A stretch of DNA of 64,000 nucleotides from Crocodylus rhombifer (taxonomy: Eukaryota > Chordata > Crocodylia > Crocodylidae), in the NCBI GenBank assembly GCA_038503035.1, contig JAVSML010024009.1, forward strand, positions 1-64,000, read 5' to 3'. The position numbers were made by a program, and so were the translations under genes. The notes under the pieces are model-generated. The model worked only from the letters and a program-made list of their open reading frames with translations, searched no databases and was not told the origin of the DNA. Numbering within the stretch: position 1 is the first letter of the stretch; each line of letters opens with the position of its first letter. Shown one piece after another: positions 23,013 through 36,933 of this stretch.

Positions 23013-26000
23013 TAGGCAACAAAAAAGAAACAGACAACTACCCCTACCCTAAACAGTTATACATGTACAGCGCATACCAGAGCAAAGATTTAAGAAGAAT
23101 AGTCTTTGTAACTTAGATTACCCCTGAACTAGAACGACTCAAACTAGAGGTTTATATTTACTAGTAGCAAAAGTGAAGTATTCATCACCTTGGACTGTTT
23201 TGCCCAGGTAGTCTCTCTTCCTCTACTGATGACCTATAGATAGATCTTCCCAGTGGTCAGACTGGTGAGACAAGTATCAAGGAAGCATTCATAGGTACCC
23301 AGATTTAGGCCCAACTCTCTGCCATCCAATACAAGCGCATCGCCAGCCAGGTGGCAGCCAACTTAAGGCCAGACCTCAGACTTTAAGGGACATGAATTCA
23401 AGACCAACCTCAACCTTTCAACATAGCAAGCAAAGAGCGAATGCTTATCTAAGGGTTCAGCCTTACCCCTAGGAGTCCTGATTCACATCACTGTGGATCT
23501 TGTGAAATCAGATGCTGCATGCCTGGAGATAGGAGTGGTAGACTACTTTGCTGCCTGGACATCTTTGGACCCAACACAGACCTTCATTAAGATTTAGAAA
23601 TGATACCTATTATGGTTGCGGATATCACTACAAGGTTCTTCTTTCTTCTTATATGTGCATATATACCCTGACTACATACTAATATGCAAGGCCAAATTTT
23701 CTGTGCATGTGAACTTTGGTGGAGTTACTCATCTACATCAGTAGAATAGCTACCTAAAAGCTTGAGGAGCATGCACACTGGAGTACATAGGTGTAGCCTA
23801 AATGTTCACATGTATGTCATGTGTCCAGGTGAAAAAGAACAGCAACAGCTTAAATCCAAGCTGAAGCAGAAGGCTGCACATCACATCTATGCATGTGAAG
23901 GCATAAATCCATCGAATCTGTCAAGATTACATTTCAGTCTCCTTACTTTTGTCTGGTGTTCCCTCAATATTTAGCACTTGCTGAATAAGAGCAAGATACA
24001 ATTTCTTCCCCCTGGGTAATTTGTATACAGCTCTTTCCATCTGTTTTTATTCCATATAGTCAAAGGCATTACTATGCTAGTGAAATATTAGTACTATAGA
24101 CTCCTCTAGCTTCTCCCAACCAAAGACTATCACCAGTACGTTCCTTGGTCTCTCTCCCCACTCCCCGATACTTCCAGGGAACATGGCACTCAAAGGGTTA
24201 TGTTACCAAACGCTACACAATGCCTGACTGGAGCGTTCATAAAGTGGTGGAAGCAGTCCAGAAGCAGCTTCTAGGGACCACTCCATTTGCAGCAGCATTT
24301 TATTTAGACGGCAGCATGGAAATGAGATCCCAATGTTGCTGATTGGCTTGGGGAGTTGTGTCTTCAGTCCTGTAGGAGGAGTTCATTTGCACCACTGTAA
24401 AATACCCACTGTGGGAACTCCCACTGAGGTAACCAAAGCTCAGTGGGAAGGTGGAGGAACAACCATTATTCAGTTTAAGGGCTAATATTAAATAGCCTTC
24501 AATTCACAGTGGTGCTTTCCCTCTAAATTTCTTTGCATTGGACTGTTCATTTGAATCTGAATTTCTCCCGCATCCGGCTTCTGAGCAACAATGCCAATTT
24601 ATGCCTTGTGCCTGCAGAAGCAACAACTTTTCTTTAGTAGAGCCGGATGATAACGAGATAGACTTCTTTGAGCGGTTTATTTCCGTCGGACAGTACACCT
24701 CCCCCCAAAAGAAAATGTTCTGGCAAATAAGTCTGCTATCTTTGTAATTACAGGTAATGCAGTAACATAAAAGAAGGGGGAAAAATATGTTCAGCTGCAA
24801 AATTCCCTTTTTTAGGCCCTTTGGTCCTCAGCAGGTTTCAGTCGGCTCTGACTTCAATGAAACTATAACACCTTATGCGAGCCAAGGATTCAATGTTCGT
24901 GTCTGGCAGCATGTGTGGTACTCTTTTCCCTGCAGGAAGGTGTTAGACCTTTAACCCTGGGACTGATTTACATTCCCTCTCTCAAACCTACCTGCAGCTG
25001 ACTAATGGCTTCCAAAGCAGGACTACACTGAATTTTAAAAAGCACTGAAGTCAATGGAAAGGCTCGCATCGACTTCAATGGGTGCTGGATCAGGGGCTTA
25101 ATTAGAAACAGGATTTATTCCTTCCAATCTAGAGGACATATTTCCCTAAAAAGGTGGGGGGGGGGAGGGAAGAGACTGCTTCAATCAACGTTTAAGGCAG
25201 CAGCTGACTGATCTAATGCCTTCTTGACTAGTAAAACCTGAAGAATGCATTAAAAATGGACAATCGCCATTTGAGAGAGTTGACTACTACTTCCCCTGAT
25301 TTTTCTGCACTACCCAGTGGATTATTTGCAGTAGCCTGCATTGACCCTGGGGGAGGAGAAATAACTGTATCACTATAGACAGACTGCAGACTCTGCAATC
25401 CCAAGAGAACGGAAAAACTTAGCGAGACAGAACTAGCTAGTCTCCCCTGTTGACAGCAGTCTGTGTGAAGGATGAAATGTGCATCTTGTAAGGCTGTGTC
25501 CTCAGGACCAACTGCCTCCTAAGATTGTCTGTACTGCAATAAGAGGAGCTACTGCCCTCCCCTCTACATGCACCTGAGCTAGCTTTAAGATGGTTAAGCT
25601 GGCTAAAAGCCACGAAGCTGCTGTGGCACAGGATCCAAGTCACTTTGTAAATACCCAGCAGTCCTGGACAAATTTGTGCAGCCTACGCTGAAGCCCAGCT
25701 AGCCACTAATACTTCAACTAATTAGATTAAATGTGGTGTGGTATCTCCATGCACGCCGCAAATCACACCCTGGGACTGCCTTTTCTGCACTGGAAGTCAT
25801 TGCATTTTAGAGTCCCACTAGATTAGGCGGCCAGCAACATGCATGCCTTAAATCTTTGCTACTGAGCTTTCTGATGGCTCGATATCTACTGCAAGCCAGG
25901 GCAGCTTTATGCCCTATAGACTAGCCAAAGTAGATAGGTATCAGAAGTGAAGTAGTGGAGAGACTGACAGGTCTCAGTCCTACATGGATCTATTTGGTTG

Positions 26001-26589
26001 GTACCCAGGGTGTGCCACAACATCTTCAAAAATTGCTTGCCTTTAGCAAGTGGGAAGCTGTACACAATAAATGGAGGACAAGATGACTACATTCTTTGAA
26101 TGAAGTATTTGCTGTGCATTATTCTCCCAGCTCTACTCCCACACTGGCTCAGGATGTTAGCAAAAAGCAAGAGACTGGATGGCTTTGAAGACAGGCAATG
26201 TGATACACCCTTTTACTTCTAGGTCACTGCTTTCAACTGGGCCCGCATTGCTAACAACTGAAAGCTGTTACTACCCAATACCTGGCTGGTTGCATGTGAA
26301 ACAGGTTTGGTGTTGTCAAGCCAGGTGTTCAGGTCTGTAAAGAGTGATACACATGCTACATGAGGCTGAAGATATGCTACTTGAATGCAACAGGTGTGAG
26401 AAACAATTCATGTAATCAATACAAGCTTTTAGGGGGACCATTTGAGGGAACTGTTATATAGAGGTGGAGATTAGACATCAGTCATTGAAAACAATGATGG
26501 ATCATCCCATTATGAATTGATTGACCTCCAAAGTAACAATTTATTTGAAATGTTCCTAACAGTTTGAAATGTTCGAAATGTTCCTTACA
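23013..26589. other. Unassigned non-coding DNA
   Basis: No gene recognised. GCACTGAAGTCAATGGAAAG and GACTTCAATGGGTGCTGG near 25045-25090 form an imperfect inverted pair typical of a widespread amniote repeat. A G9-rich run lies near 25157-25165. Confidence 0.4.
25045..25100. repeat. Fragment of 'gaagtcaatgg' inverted repeat
   Basis: CTGAAGTCAATGG and CATCGACTTCAATGGGTGCTGG sit in inverted orientation about 13 bp apart. The same paired words occur in many sauropsid interspersed repeats. The family name is not known to me. Confidence 0.45.
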
Positions 26590-26945
26590 GTAATAGAGCA
26601 AAACACTAAGAGGAGGATCTCAAAGCACTATACAAATATTAATGAATTTATCTTCTCACTTTTAGTGCTACGCAAAAAGCTTTTCTTCTACTTCAGCAGC
26701 TGCTGTGAAAGCTCAAGCTCAGAATACAAAAATCAGACTCTAAATGAGCATTGTGGGCATCCAAATTGTATGTTACCCATAAGTTAAAGCCACTCTTGGG
26801 ACAGCAGACCTAAATGGCTTATCAACGGTCATACCAGACATCTATAGTAAAGGTGCAAACAGAACCATGATCTATGACTCTCACATCTACATGCTAACCA
26901 CAAGATCATGCTTCCTGCCCTGGAAAGCAGCAGGAAGTGGTAAGT
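26590..26945 (-). repeat. L2/MIR-type retroposon relic
   Basis: GGAGGATCTCAAAGCACTATAC with AATATTAATGAATTTATC, followed about 200 bp on by GTGCAAACAGAACCATGATC and CACAAGATCATGCTTCCTGCC, corresponds to the known order 'gatctcaaagcactttac ... attattatcc ... cagaaccatgatc ... tagaccatgctgcct' found at the 3' ends of L2/MIR copies. Highly diverged. Minus-strand orientation is inferred by comparison with the MIR copies that read forward in this window. Confidence 0.6.
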
Positions 26946-29681
26946 CCAAGATGCATGCAAGGAACACCCCATCTGCACTTGAGGGTAACACATGCTTCCT
27001 CCACCTACATAAAGAGTTTTGAGATCCTCATTTTTATGGTTATTATTCTCAACTCTAAAAGCCCACATTCTTTAAAGACTGATATATATATTTTTATTTT
27101 TTTTTAAAAAGAAACAAACTGATGCATTACAAAATGCATCTCTGCTGGCCCTACTTATCTGATTCTGAGTAAAGAGGGATTCTGAGGCATGCCCTGAAGG
27201 GAATCACAGCCTGGTTCTTTTGGATCAGGATCGATCAGTTGGGGGCAGGGGAAAACTGATTCATAGAGGTTCTCACTTGCACGAAGACTTTGAGAGAGCT
27301 CAGGGCAAGGAAAAAGACAGGTTGAGAAGCTGGGTACTCCAGGGTCCAACGCCTGGGTTTGCACAATAGGGCGGCACACTTCTTAAACCTCCAACTTGAT
27401 ACTCGCGTTCACACAACAGTGTCGGCCCCCATCCTACTGGGCTGTACCCATGCGGCCTGATTCCCTTCTTTCTTTCAAGCAAACACCATGCAGCAGGTGG
27501 TTTGATGCAATTGCTCTCCCTGCCACAGTCTGAGACATTACCGTAAGGACAGTCACCTTTTGCCACAGCACCCCGACTCCCCAAACTCAGTTTCCACATT
27601 TACAGAGTCATGCTAGACACTTCCTCAGTATTTATGGAGATTTCTGCACCTGACTATTCCCAGTCTTTTGCATCTCTCAAATAGAGATGGGAGCACTTAC
27701 TATATTCTCCGCAGGCCCACTGGTCACGTCATCCCTCTTGACCACCTCTTTGCAAAGACTGCCACCAGCCACGGTCTTCCCTTAGCAGGAAAGGAGTAAT
27801 CCTTTTGTCTATCTAGAAATAGGACAACCTGTCATATGCAAAGCAACAAAACCCTATAACCATATGTCGAAGATAGTGACACATACATTTAAACAAGGAT
27901 ACGCCTGGATTGTACAGAGACAAACTGGAAGAAAGTGTTCACCGCCTGAGCTATGCAATGAGGAACTAGTAAGATTACTGACTACGTCTCCAAATCTTTA
28001 GCCACAGTGTAGGAATTCAAGGTACCATGTAGGCAAAATGGCTTTCTACTGTGCCATCACTGCACATAACTCTTTATGAACCTCATTCCTACACAAGACC
28101 GAGCCAAAACAAATCCCTCTCCAAATGCAATATGGCAACCTATTTCAATATGCAGTGCTGCAGGATGAAGCTTTCATCTTGCCATTCGGGGCTGAAACAC
28201 TGTTTATTGTACCTGAAAATTACCTTCATACATTCTGGGGCATCACCAGGTGCCTTGAACAATCACAAACAGTATACGAGCCTGCAAGGACAACGGCCAA
28301 TTTCTCTAGGTATGCGGCAAAGAGCACCCATGTATTTAAGATGAAAATTGAACCCGTCGTGTTCAAACATTACAGCGCATAACTCAGCAGAAATCTCAAA
28401 CCTGCGACCATTAAAGCATAATATTTACTGTACACCACAACAAGTTTACTCCGTGCAACACTGAAACCCTGCGTAGGCATATAATGGACCAGAAGAATTC
28501 ATTTTTCATTCGCTGAACAAGAAGCTGGCGTGAGTTTCTGCCTTACACCTGACACAGGCAGCGGGGCTGCCAGAACAAAAATGCGAATAAAAGGAGGTAT
28601 ATGTCTACAGTTCACCAAGCCTAACAACACTGAATTTATATTTTACAGACACACACTCACCCCCCACCCGCTTTAAGGACTGCCTATTCGCATGGTTTAG
28701 AAGAGCTCCTGAATAATACTGAGTGTATTCAAGTCGATTCCTTCCACAATCATGTCTCAAGTGAGCATTTTTATTGTTTCCACAGCTCACAGAAGGGGTG
28801 AGGGAGCCATCAGAAGGTGCCGATGACCACCTGGCGGCACAAAGTTGGTAGGCTACAAAACTCAGCCCCAAGAGTTTGCCATGAAAAGAAGGGCAACCCT
28901 CATTTGACATTAAATTAAAAAACGACTTTTATAAAAATGAGTCATTTCCAACTTCGGAAGCCGGGTTCATAGATCATAAAATACCCTCATTCACCTTCAA
29001 TATACAGATGTTCACACACTCTCTTCACAGTTGAGCATGCATCTATGTTTTCCTCACCGAAATGTGAACCAATTCAGTGCTTGGGAAGCATCCCTCATTG
29101 TCGGTCCTGGACAAAGGAGCCACCGCTCTCTTCTGCCAGGAAACAGGGTGCACCCAGCCAGTAAAGCTAAACCCAGATTTAAGAGTCACACCCAGAGTCC
29201 ATGAGGCAGCAGAGAGAATAGTTTCTTACCAGACCTGAGAGTGCCAATACAAGAGACTACATATCATCACTGCAGTGTCTACAACCATAATCATCCATTA
29301 GGACCGAAGCCACTAGCTTATTTTCCATGCGGTGATGGACAGCTGTCAGACAACAAGAACTCTTGATCACCATCCAACCCACAATAATTAATATACATAT
29401 AAATAACACATGTATTTACACGGCATATGATAATGGCTCTATTAGACCATTACAGTCTATCAGGCAAATAATAGGAGTTTTTAAAAAACACTTAGTACTT
29501 GACAGGTATTTTAACTGCTCCCATAAGTCAACCGTGCCTTTGCCTTAAATCATTTGACACATGAATAGTCCATTACATGATCCGATCTAATCCCCTTTAG
29601 TGCCTCAGGAGGGAAGAAAGAAGAGGAACACCTTTGCAAGGAGACTAGTCCATATGAGCAGGAAGTGGGTTTTGAATACTC
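26946..29681. other. Unassigned non-coding DNA
   Basis: A TA/T tract lies near 27080-27110. No exon recognised. Openings of up to 101 codons at 27300-27599 and 28605-28910 have no known domain. Confidence 0.45.
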
Positions 29682-29960
29682 TGAGAGAAAAGGGAAATCT
29701 GTTTCTGGGCACAGCTAAATTAGGCAGCAATTTTTTTTTTTTTCCTGCCTCCTGACATCTTGAGGAGGTTTGGCCTGAATTTGGTGAAAGGCTCCAGACA
29801 AACTAAGTCGCTTTGGTATTCACCTAGCAAGAAATCCCACAACTCTTCCACTCATTTGTGCACAGTGGCACAACTCAAGTAAAACAAACACCCAAGGACC
29901 TAAAAAGGGCAGCCCAATATTTCCCAGGCTGCCTCGGACTTCGGCGACCCAGACGAGACA
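29682..29960. repeat. Unclassified interspersed repeat, copy A
   Basis: This roughly 279-bp segment is repeated in the same orientation at 39024-39300. Shared words include GAGAGAAAAGGGAAATCT at the start, CTCCTGACATCTTGAGGAGG, GAAAGGCTCCAGACAAAC and AGGCTGCCTCGGACTT near the end, with an internal T12 run. By eye the aligned bases are well over 85% identical. Copy A has an extra TTTGGTATTCACC after the AAGTCGC word. Similarity stops abruptly on both sides in both copies. It does not look like CR1, MIR or hAT to me. Confidence 0.8.
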
Positions 29961-32900
29961 AGCAGCGGCAGAAACGTGCGGGCCAGCTCCTCGGGGGGAA
30001 AAGAAAACAGTGAGCTGGAGCCCAAGTACACGGTGAGCAGAACTTGCTTTATTTACACAGACCCCAGCCCTGCAAGGGGACAGCCAAACAGCACGCGGGG
30101 AGCAATCCCAGGAGTCTCGATGCCGATGTGGGGGAATCTGCAATTTCCTTAAGAGGGTTGTGGCGCAATGCTGCTCAAACCGTGAGGGGATGGGGTTAAG
30201 ACAGGTGCATGTAGAAGAGACCCATCTACCACTACCTCCAGCTCACTCCAGGCGTGGAGGGACCCCCAGGGCCACCCCTACCCCGCTCCATCCAGGGGCT
30301 GCAGGGAGCTGCAGCCAGAGACAGTAGTGGCAGTGCAAAGGTCCCTCTTCCTAGCACTGGTTCACCCCTCCATCCCACCCAGGTGTCCCCCCACTGGCTG
30401 GGAGTAGGCTCTCCCTGTAGCCCATAGCTGGAGCACGGCAGGAGCATGAATGGGACTCCCCCATGCAGCCCAGTCCGCCAGGGACACATGGTCTTCTTTC
30501 CAGCACCTCCTCCCAGCCAGCGGGCATCACAGTCAAGGGTAGGTGGGAGCAGGTGGAAGCAGAAACTCACCTACTGCCCATGCAGTCCCTAGCGGAGCTT
30601 GGTTTTGCATACAGACCCATCAGGAGTGCGGCAGCAGTAGTTTTGGGACTCTGCCTGTACCCAGATCATCCAGGGACAGCAGGAGTGGTGCCAGTGGAAG
30701 GAGGGTGCGTACAGACCACCCAGGCTGACGCCTACTTCCCAAGGAGTAATTCTGCCTCGACAACTGATGAAGCAGAACCGAAGGCTTCTCCCAAAGCTGC
30801 CTCTATAGCGAAACTCGGATTACTCAAAAGTAGTAGTAGGAAGCATTTGAAAACAGAAGGAAAAGCCATGTACCAAGGAAGAAGAGAGGAGTTCCAGGAG
30901 GACGTCTCAACTCCATTTTCCGTATGTATCTATTCCATTACAAGCCCTTTTTAATCTTGTGTTCCCTTTGGCTGCTACGTGGCAGGATGAGGGCATCATG
31001 GGGAGAATTTAGGCAGTGGTCTCATGGGTATGCAGAACTTGGCAAGCTTCAGTCAATAGCAAAAATGGAGCTGGACAGGGTCCTGCAGGACTTGCTCTGG
31101 AAAGGGCCTTGCATGGAAAACCATTGTGACCCAAAAGGTAAACAGTGTTTGCTAAACTAACTTAATTAGTGCTGGGTGATTCAGGGTCTCTAAAATATGC
31201 TGCCTTTAGAGATACAGCTCCAGAGAGCAGCAGCAATCTGCCTTACTTGCCCACAGACCTTACCCTAACAAAATACCACCATCCTTTCTACCAGAGGCAT
31301 GTAGCCGCTAACTAAAAAAAAGAGTAGGACTGTGTTTTATACATAAAGTGGGTGTTTCTTGCTAGCTTAGGGCAACAAGCCTTATCTGCAAAGGCAATGC
31401 AAGAATCCAGAGAGCCCAGGTACCGCGTCGCATCAACTTGCAGCCCCTCCAGGACTGGAGAAAGCATATTGCCAAGACCACAGTACGCCCTTTCTTGTGA
31501 TGTCATCCATTAGATCATAAACTTGCTTGAAAGGAGAATAGTTAATTGCAGGGTTACTGCACATGAGTAATTCCACAACTCCTGAATAATGCCAACATAT
31601 TCCCCTTCTCTCAAGACACCTCTGCTAAATCCCTTGCATTTAGTGTTAATGACTCAACCTCGTTCTCCAACCTGGCACCCTCAAGCACCAACTTCTCCCA
31701 GCAAACTACTGCTCATCCCAGCCCACATCAGGGCAAATACCCCGGGCTCAGATTTTTTCTACCGTGGGGCTCGTGTCAGCCACAAAACTTGGCTGTGGGC
31801 CCTCTGGCATCTGGAATTAATGAAGAGCTTATGGATTCTTAACCCCCATCTCTGAGATGAGCCACAAAGGATGAAGTCAGGCTATGGATAACTCTACGAA
31901 GTTAAAAAAAGCGTTGTGCAGAAGAGAACCGGTTAAGAGAGAAAGCAGCAAAACAATTATTTTTTTACCCTTTGGGGCAAAATACAATAAAAGCAAAATC
32001 ATTAGGCTTGGGGCAATTGGAGCCCTTGCTCCCTGCTGCTCCCAGTAATTTTCTTGGTGAGGCTGCTGACCACCCTACTGTTTTCCTCTTAAGCTCAGAG
32101 ATGCCTCTTGTACCACCTTAAATCATCTCCGCAATTGGTTGCAACAGGCTTCTGCAACGTCACAACATCCATCTCGGCAGAGACTTTTGTCAAGTCAGAC
32201 AGATTTGGGGATCCTCGGTTCCACCGCAGCAGAGACAAGTAAATCGGAATGAAAATAAATTTATTTTCCCCTATATATTAAAATTATATATATAAAAAAA
32301 AAAAAAAAAAAGCAATACAACCCTCACTGCAGCAAGCTAAAAAATGTTACAGAAACATTAAATATTTACTCCTTCTGTTTGTTAATATCTTTCATTAGTT
32401 ACTCAGCCATAACAGTCATTAAAATGCTGAAAGGAAAACTTCATGTAAATTCATCATTAGCCTGGGAATACTCCTGCATCTGTGAGCAGGCTTCGCACTA
32501 CGCTAGAGCTCAGAGACCCTGTTTCCCTACAGGCAGGGCCAAACGTCTGGTTCGCTCACAATTTACAAATGATTATTTTTCTAAGTAATCATTCATCAAA
32601 ACCATAAATAGCAACAGGGTGTGAAAGGCAGAGCTGGTGCAAGCACATGGCGGAGTCAATCCATCACAACTGCCACAACACCTCCGAAACGGGAACAAGC
32701 AGCAGCCAACGCTCCCCGTTGCAATCCTAGGGGTTGCAGCAAAGAGGGAAACCACCCTTGGCGCTCTACAAATTAAAAGCCATGAAAAATCTCTTTGTAT
32801 GGTTCAGTTGTGCTAAACCTCAATGGAAACTGCAGCTTCAACCGATAACTAGATCACCAACTGTTATGTAAAGAGCAAGGGAGAAGTACAGGAGGGCAGG

Positions 32901-33354
32901 TCTGGCAGCATGGAGAGACTGGGTGTTCCCAGGCTAAAATCCACTGTGGCTGAAAGAAAAACGGAAAAGAATTAAGCCTGAAAGAGAGAGAAGCCGCATT
33001 GCTCATGAAAGCCAAGCAGAGCAGGAAGTGGCGAAAACATCTTTCTTGGAGAAACACCTATCAATGGCTGGCTTGCAGGTAATTAGCAGTTAATTGATTA
33101 ACTACGAGCCACCCGCACTGTCCTTTTCTACACCAAGGCTACCAGATGCAAGCATCCCTGTAGGCACTCCCCAATTCCCTAACACAGAGACTACTGAAAC
33201 GTTTCCTAATATCACCAGGTAGGCATGTCTTAAAATCTTGGCCTCAGTTCAGCAGCCAGAGCAAGGGCGGCTAAATACATTACAGCAACCAAAAACAATC
33301 CAATCCTTGGTCTCAAACGCACCTGGATACTGAGAGAGGGCAGCTCAGTCAACT
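29961..33354. other. Unassigned non-coding DNA, GC-richer at 29.9-30.7 kb
   Basis: The 29.9-30.7 kb stretch is GC-rich and carries overlapping open frames on both strands (to 163 codons at 30463-30954), none with a recognised domain. GAACTTGCTTTATTTACACAG near 30040 hints at an antisense retroelement polyadenylation region but is too weak to call. A (TA)n-A18 tract lies at about 32283-32311. Confidence 0.4.
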
Positions 33355-35020
33355 ACATAGAAAAAAAATAGGGCTAGAAAGGGCCTTGAGAGATCATCTA
33401 ATCTAGTGGGGCTCAACCTCGCTGGGGGATGGGTTGGATGGATAAGTGGGGCCCAGCCAGGGCACAGGATAGATTTGGTGCACAGGGCCACGTCATCCGG
33501 CCTCTGCGATTCTCCACGGGGCCAAAGAAACGTAGCGACGAGGGAACGCTGGCAGCATTAATTGCCACAGGGCTCTCAGAGTGATAGCAATTAACTGTGT
33601 CGCCTCTGCCAAATTTCCAAACCCAGGCTGGATGACTTACTCTGCGGGCTATACCTCGAGCATCATGGATCGCAAGGCAGGATCCTCTCTCTGGCTAAAC
33701 TCTCCAGGACAAATGTTTGTCTAACCAAAATTTAAACACCTCTAATGACGCAGTTCCCACAGCCCCTCTAGGTAAACCGTACCAGTGCTTATCCGGCCTC
33801 ATGGTTAACCAGTGCCTCCTAATCTCTAGCCTAAAATTCCCTTGCTGCGATTTAAAGGCACTACTTCTTAACGTGTACCCTCTGTACCCAGTGAACAATT
33901 CTTCGTCACCTTCTTATAAACCTTTGTATTTTTTTCTATGTGAAGATTTATCAAATCCCTCCTCCGTCTTCTCTTTCCCAGACTAAATAATCCCAGGTCT
34001 TCCAACCTTTCTTCATAGATCATGTTTTCTAGAGCCCTAACCATCTAGGCTGCTTTCCTCTGGACCCTTTCCAGTTTGTCTTCCTTGAAGTGCCATGCCC
34101 TTGACTAGACATGCTATGTTATTTAGTACTGTTGAGGCTTCCTATAGAGTTAAAGAATCACTTCCCATGACTGGCAGGTAACACTCCTTTTCGTGCCTCC
34201 CTGTGTGCTATTAGCCTTTTTCCCCCTCTCAGCAACAGCACACTAGTGACTCACATTCAGCTTGCAAGTCCACCGTAACCTCCAAGCCCTTTTCTGCAGT
34301 ATGCAGCCTCAACATTTCATTCCCCATTTTGTATTTGTGCATTTGATCACTCCAGTCTGGGTGTCGTACTTGACACTTGTCCTTACTGAACTCCATTCTA
34401 TTTATTCCAGGCTATGTCTCCTATTTAGCAAGGTCATTTCAACTCCTAACCCTGTCCTCTGAAAGCATCTGCTATCTTGCCTAACTTGGTGTTGCCTGTA
34501 ATTTTACTAAGCTTGCATTTAATCCCACCCTCCAAGGCAGGATAGAAGATATCGAACTGGACTGGACACTGGACAGAGCCCTGGGGAGTTCAACTTAACT
34601 GGTTGTCTGACAATAACTACTTTTGGAGCCTAATTATCCAAACAGTTATCAACCCATATTAGAGTGGTTACATCGAGCCCATATGTCCTAACTTACCAAT
34701 AAAAGCATCGTGGAAAAGATTGTCAAAAGCCTCAGCAAAAGCTCTCAACATCGCACCCACTGCTGCCTCCCGCCCACAAAGCCCATGACTTTATCATCGG
34801 AGGAAATCATGGTTGGTTAGGCATGACTTATTTGTGATAAATCCACAGTGGCTGCTGCTCATCAACTTGTTATGCACTAGGTGCTTTAAAAGAAAATCTG
34901 TTATTTGAGGATGTACTGGCCAATATCTTGCCAGAGATCAAAGTTAGGCTAATTGATCTATGACATCCCGGGCCCTCCTTTTTCCTTTCTTGAGAGGCAG
35001 TCTTTTTTCCCCTAAACATT
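33355..35020 (-). mobile_element. CR1 LINE, long antisense fragment with decayed reverse-transcriptase region
   Basis: Read on the minus strand this is the 3' part of a CR1 LINE. The 3' end is at the left (CATAGAAAAAAAATAGGGC). Further right, words such as GACCCTTTCCAGTTTGTC, GTACTTGACACTTGTCCTTAC, AAAAGCCTCAGCAAAAGC and GGTTGGTTAGGCATGACTTA are the reverse complement of the ORF2 reverse-transcriptase region and C-terminal tail, in the expected order. The frame is broken by many stops and indels, so the copy is old. A foreign segment interrupts it at about 33406-33670. Similarity fades near 35020, the apparent 5' truncation. Confidence 0.82.
33406..33670. mobile_element. Probable hAT-like insertion nested in CR1
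   Basis: CR1 homology stops after AGATCATCTAATCTAG and resumes at GCAAGGCAGGATCC, leaving about 265 bp that do not belong to CR1. The insert starts GTGGGGCTCAACCTCGCTGG and ends GGCTATACCTCGAGCATCATGG. The ends are roughly inverted, resembling the CAGTGGTTCTCAACC class, but decayed. No convincing 8-bp duplication was found, so the class is tentative. Confidence 0.5.
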
Positions 35021-36925
35021 GTGATTGCTGGGAAGGCAGAGACTTGCTTTTTATGTTCAGAATAGCCAGAGTTCACAATCCCACACTTATTTCCATCTTT
35101 CAGCACTGAGCCTTTATTTTCCTTATTCAAGGCCAGAAAATCCCGGCACTCCAACGATTTATTTTTGAAATGTGCAATCATTTTCAAGACCCCAAATCTT
35201 TCTTCACCTGGGCCTTACCTTATCAGGCTGCTGACCAATTTCTTATCCAGCCAAAAACGCTCACAACACAGTGCAAGTGGTAAAAAGCAGGTGGCAGACA
35301 GATATATCAGCCCTGCTATAGTCTCCCACTGGCTTTTATTATATTTCACAGGGCTAGGCTGGAAACGTATAATCATATTTCAAAGAGGTTGGTATACTGT
35401 TGACAACCAACTCTATTCCTGACCACCAAGACTGTGCAGCACATACCTGCTGTTAAGAGAAAAAAAGAAGTGCTTCTTCCTCCCCACCCCACAATAACTG
35501 GCATGAACTGCTCACAAAAAACATGAAAGCCTACCTACAAACGTAACAAATAAACAAAGAAACCCGAGATACAAAAACACTTTGGAAACACTAGCTCTTA
35601 CCACAATGTTAGACTCCTGGGCGCTGCTAGTAGGAGGTTAAGATCTAGTGATAATCTAGGAGGCCTTGCAAAAGACAGTGCTTTTATATGCCCACCGCAC
35701 CAGCTAGGGGCAGGGAACCCAAGCGGGGAGGACAACCTGTACAACGGTTTGAAGTTACAGTAGCAGCCAACGTACCTTTTATACCTTAAAAATGAAGTGT
35801 TTGAATGCAAAACAGTGCCCTTTCAAAGCTTCCAGAGAACACATGGCTCTGGAAGGAAAGTTAATGAGGGGGACCTCCCAAGGGCTTTAGAGGATCGATG
35901 CTCAGATCAGTCCTCCACTGGTTTAAGGATCAATCCTGACGGGGCAGAGCAGTTCTCAGACTGTGAAGTTCCAACCCTGACCCGTCTGAAACTATCCCAG
36001 TATTACTAAATGTGAATGTCACCACGAGCTTTGGATAGGACTGGTGTTTTAAGATGTTATAGCAGATGGAAATGGAAGGGAGCTTGCAGGGTCAGGTCGG
36101 ACTGCTAAACAGAGAGTACGCGTCGGGTTTTTCAGTAAACAGAGGTAACGGGTGTGGACTTGAGGATAGTCACGAGGTTAAAAATCAAACTAGCAATAGA
36201 GATACGGTGTTAGTCTCTGACCATTTCAGATCCACATCAGTAACTGGGGGTAACAGCGCTGCCCCGTGCCATAAAATTGCCTCGAGGACAAATACACCGA
36301 ACAGTGAGATACCTTGCTTCTGAGCGCCTAAACAGTACCCACAATACATAGATGGGTTTAATTTGGAGACGGGGAGTGGAATGCCGGTCCGGCTAAATTG
36401 AACGTCAAAATATCCACTGACTTGTACAAGGGAGAGATCTCGTTTCAGAGACATGCTCTTAAAAGTAGAGGAGGGCAACAGGTTACACAGACTGCAGGAG
36501 AAAGAAAGGTACTGACATCTGGAATAAAATGCAGCATTGTGCAAAAAGTAGCAGTACTACTGCCTGAGACTATTTTGCTAAAACTCAACAAAATAACAAG
36601 CTACTTACAATTAGCTGATGCTATAAGATGAGCTGGTAGAAATAAACACAAATACATTTTGCTTCATACAATCAAGCACGAGCAAGCAGTTGTAAAGAAG
36701 AGCTAATGCGATTCTCCTAACTGCTGTTATATGCGAACTAGATTTTTAGACCTGCCCTTTGGGACAAGAGCAATTCAGTTCGCTAACTGTGGCCATTACT
36801 AGATGATGAAGCAGATAACGGATTTAAAAACTTACCTCCTGTATTTTACTATAGGCCTTTTCAACCTAAAGTTAAGATGCTGGGGGTAAACCAAGACAAA
36901 ACAACGCCCTCCTCCTGGTTATTTT
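35021..36925. other. Unassigned non-coding DNA
   Basis: No exon or repeat body recognised. A 119-codon minus-strand opening at 36185-36544 has no known domain. Confidence 0.4.
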
Positions 36926-36933
36926 TTGTACAA

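Noticed and set aside
30000..30160. Possible endogenous retrovirus LTR fragment (antisense TTTATT near GC-rich sequence)
   Set aside because: No TG...CA ends, primer-binding site or coding region was found, and a single weak signal is not enough.
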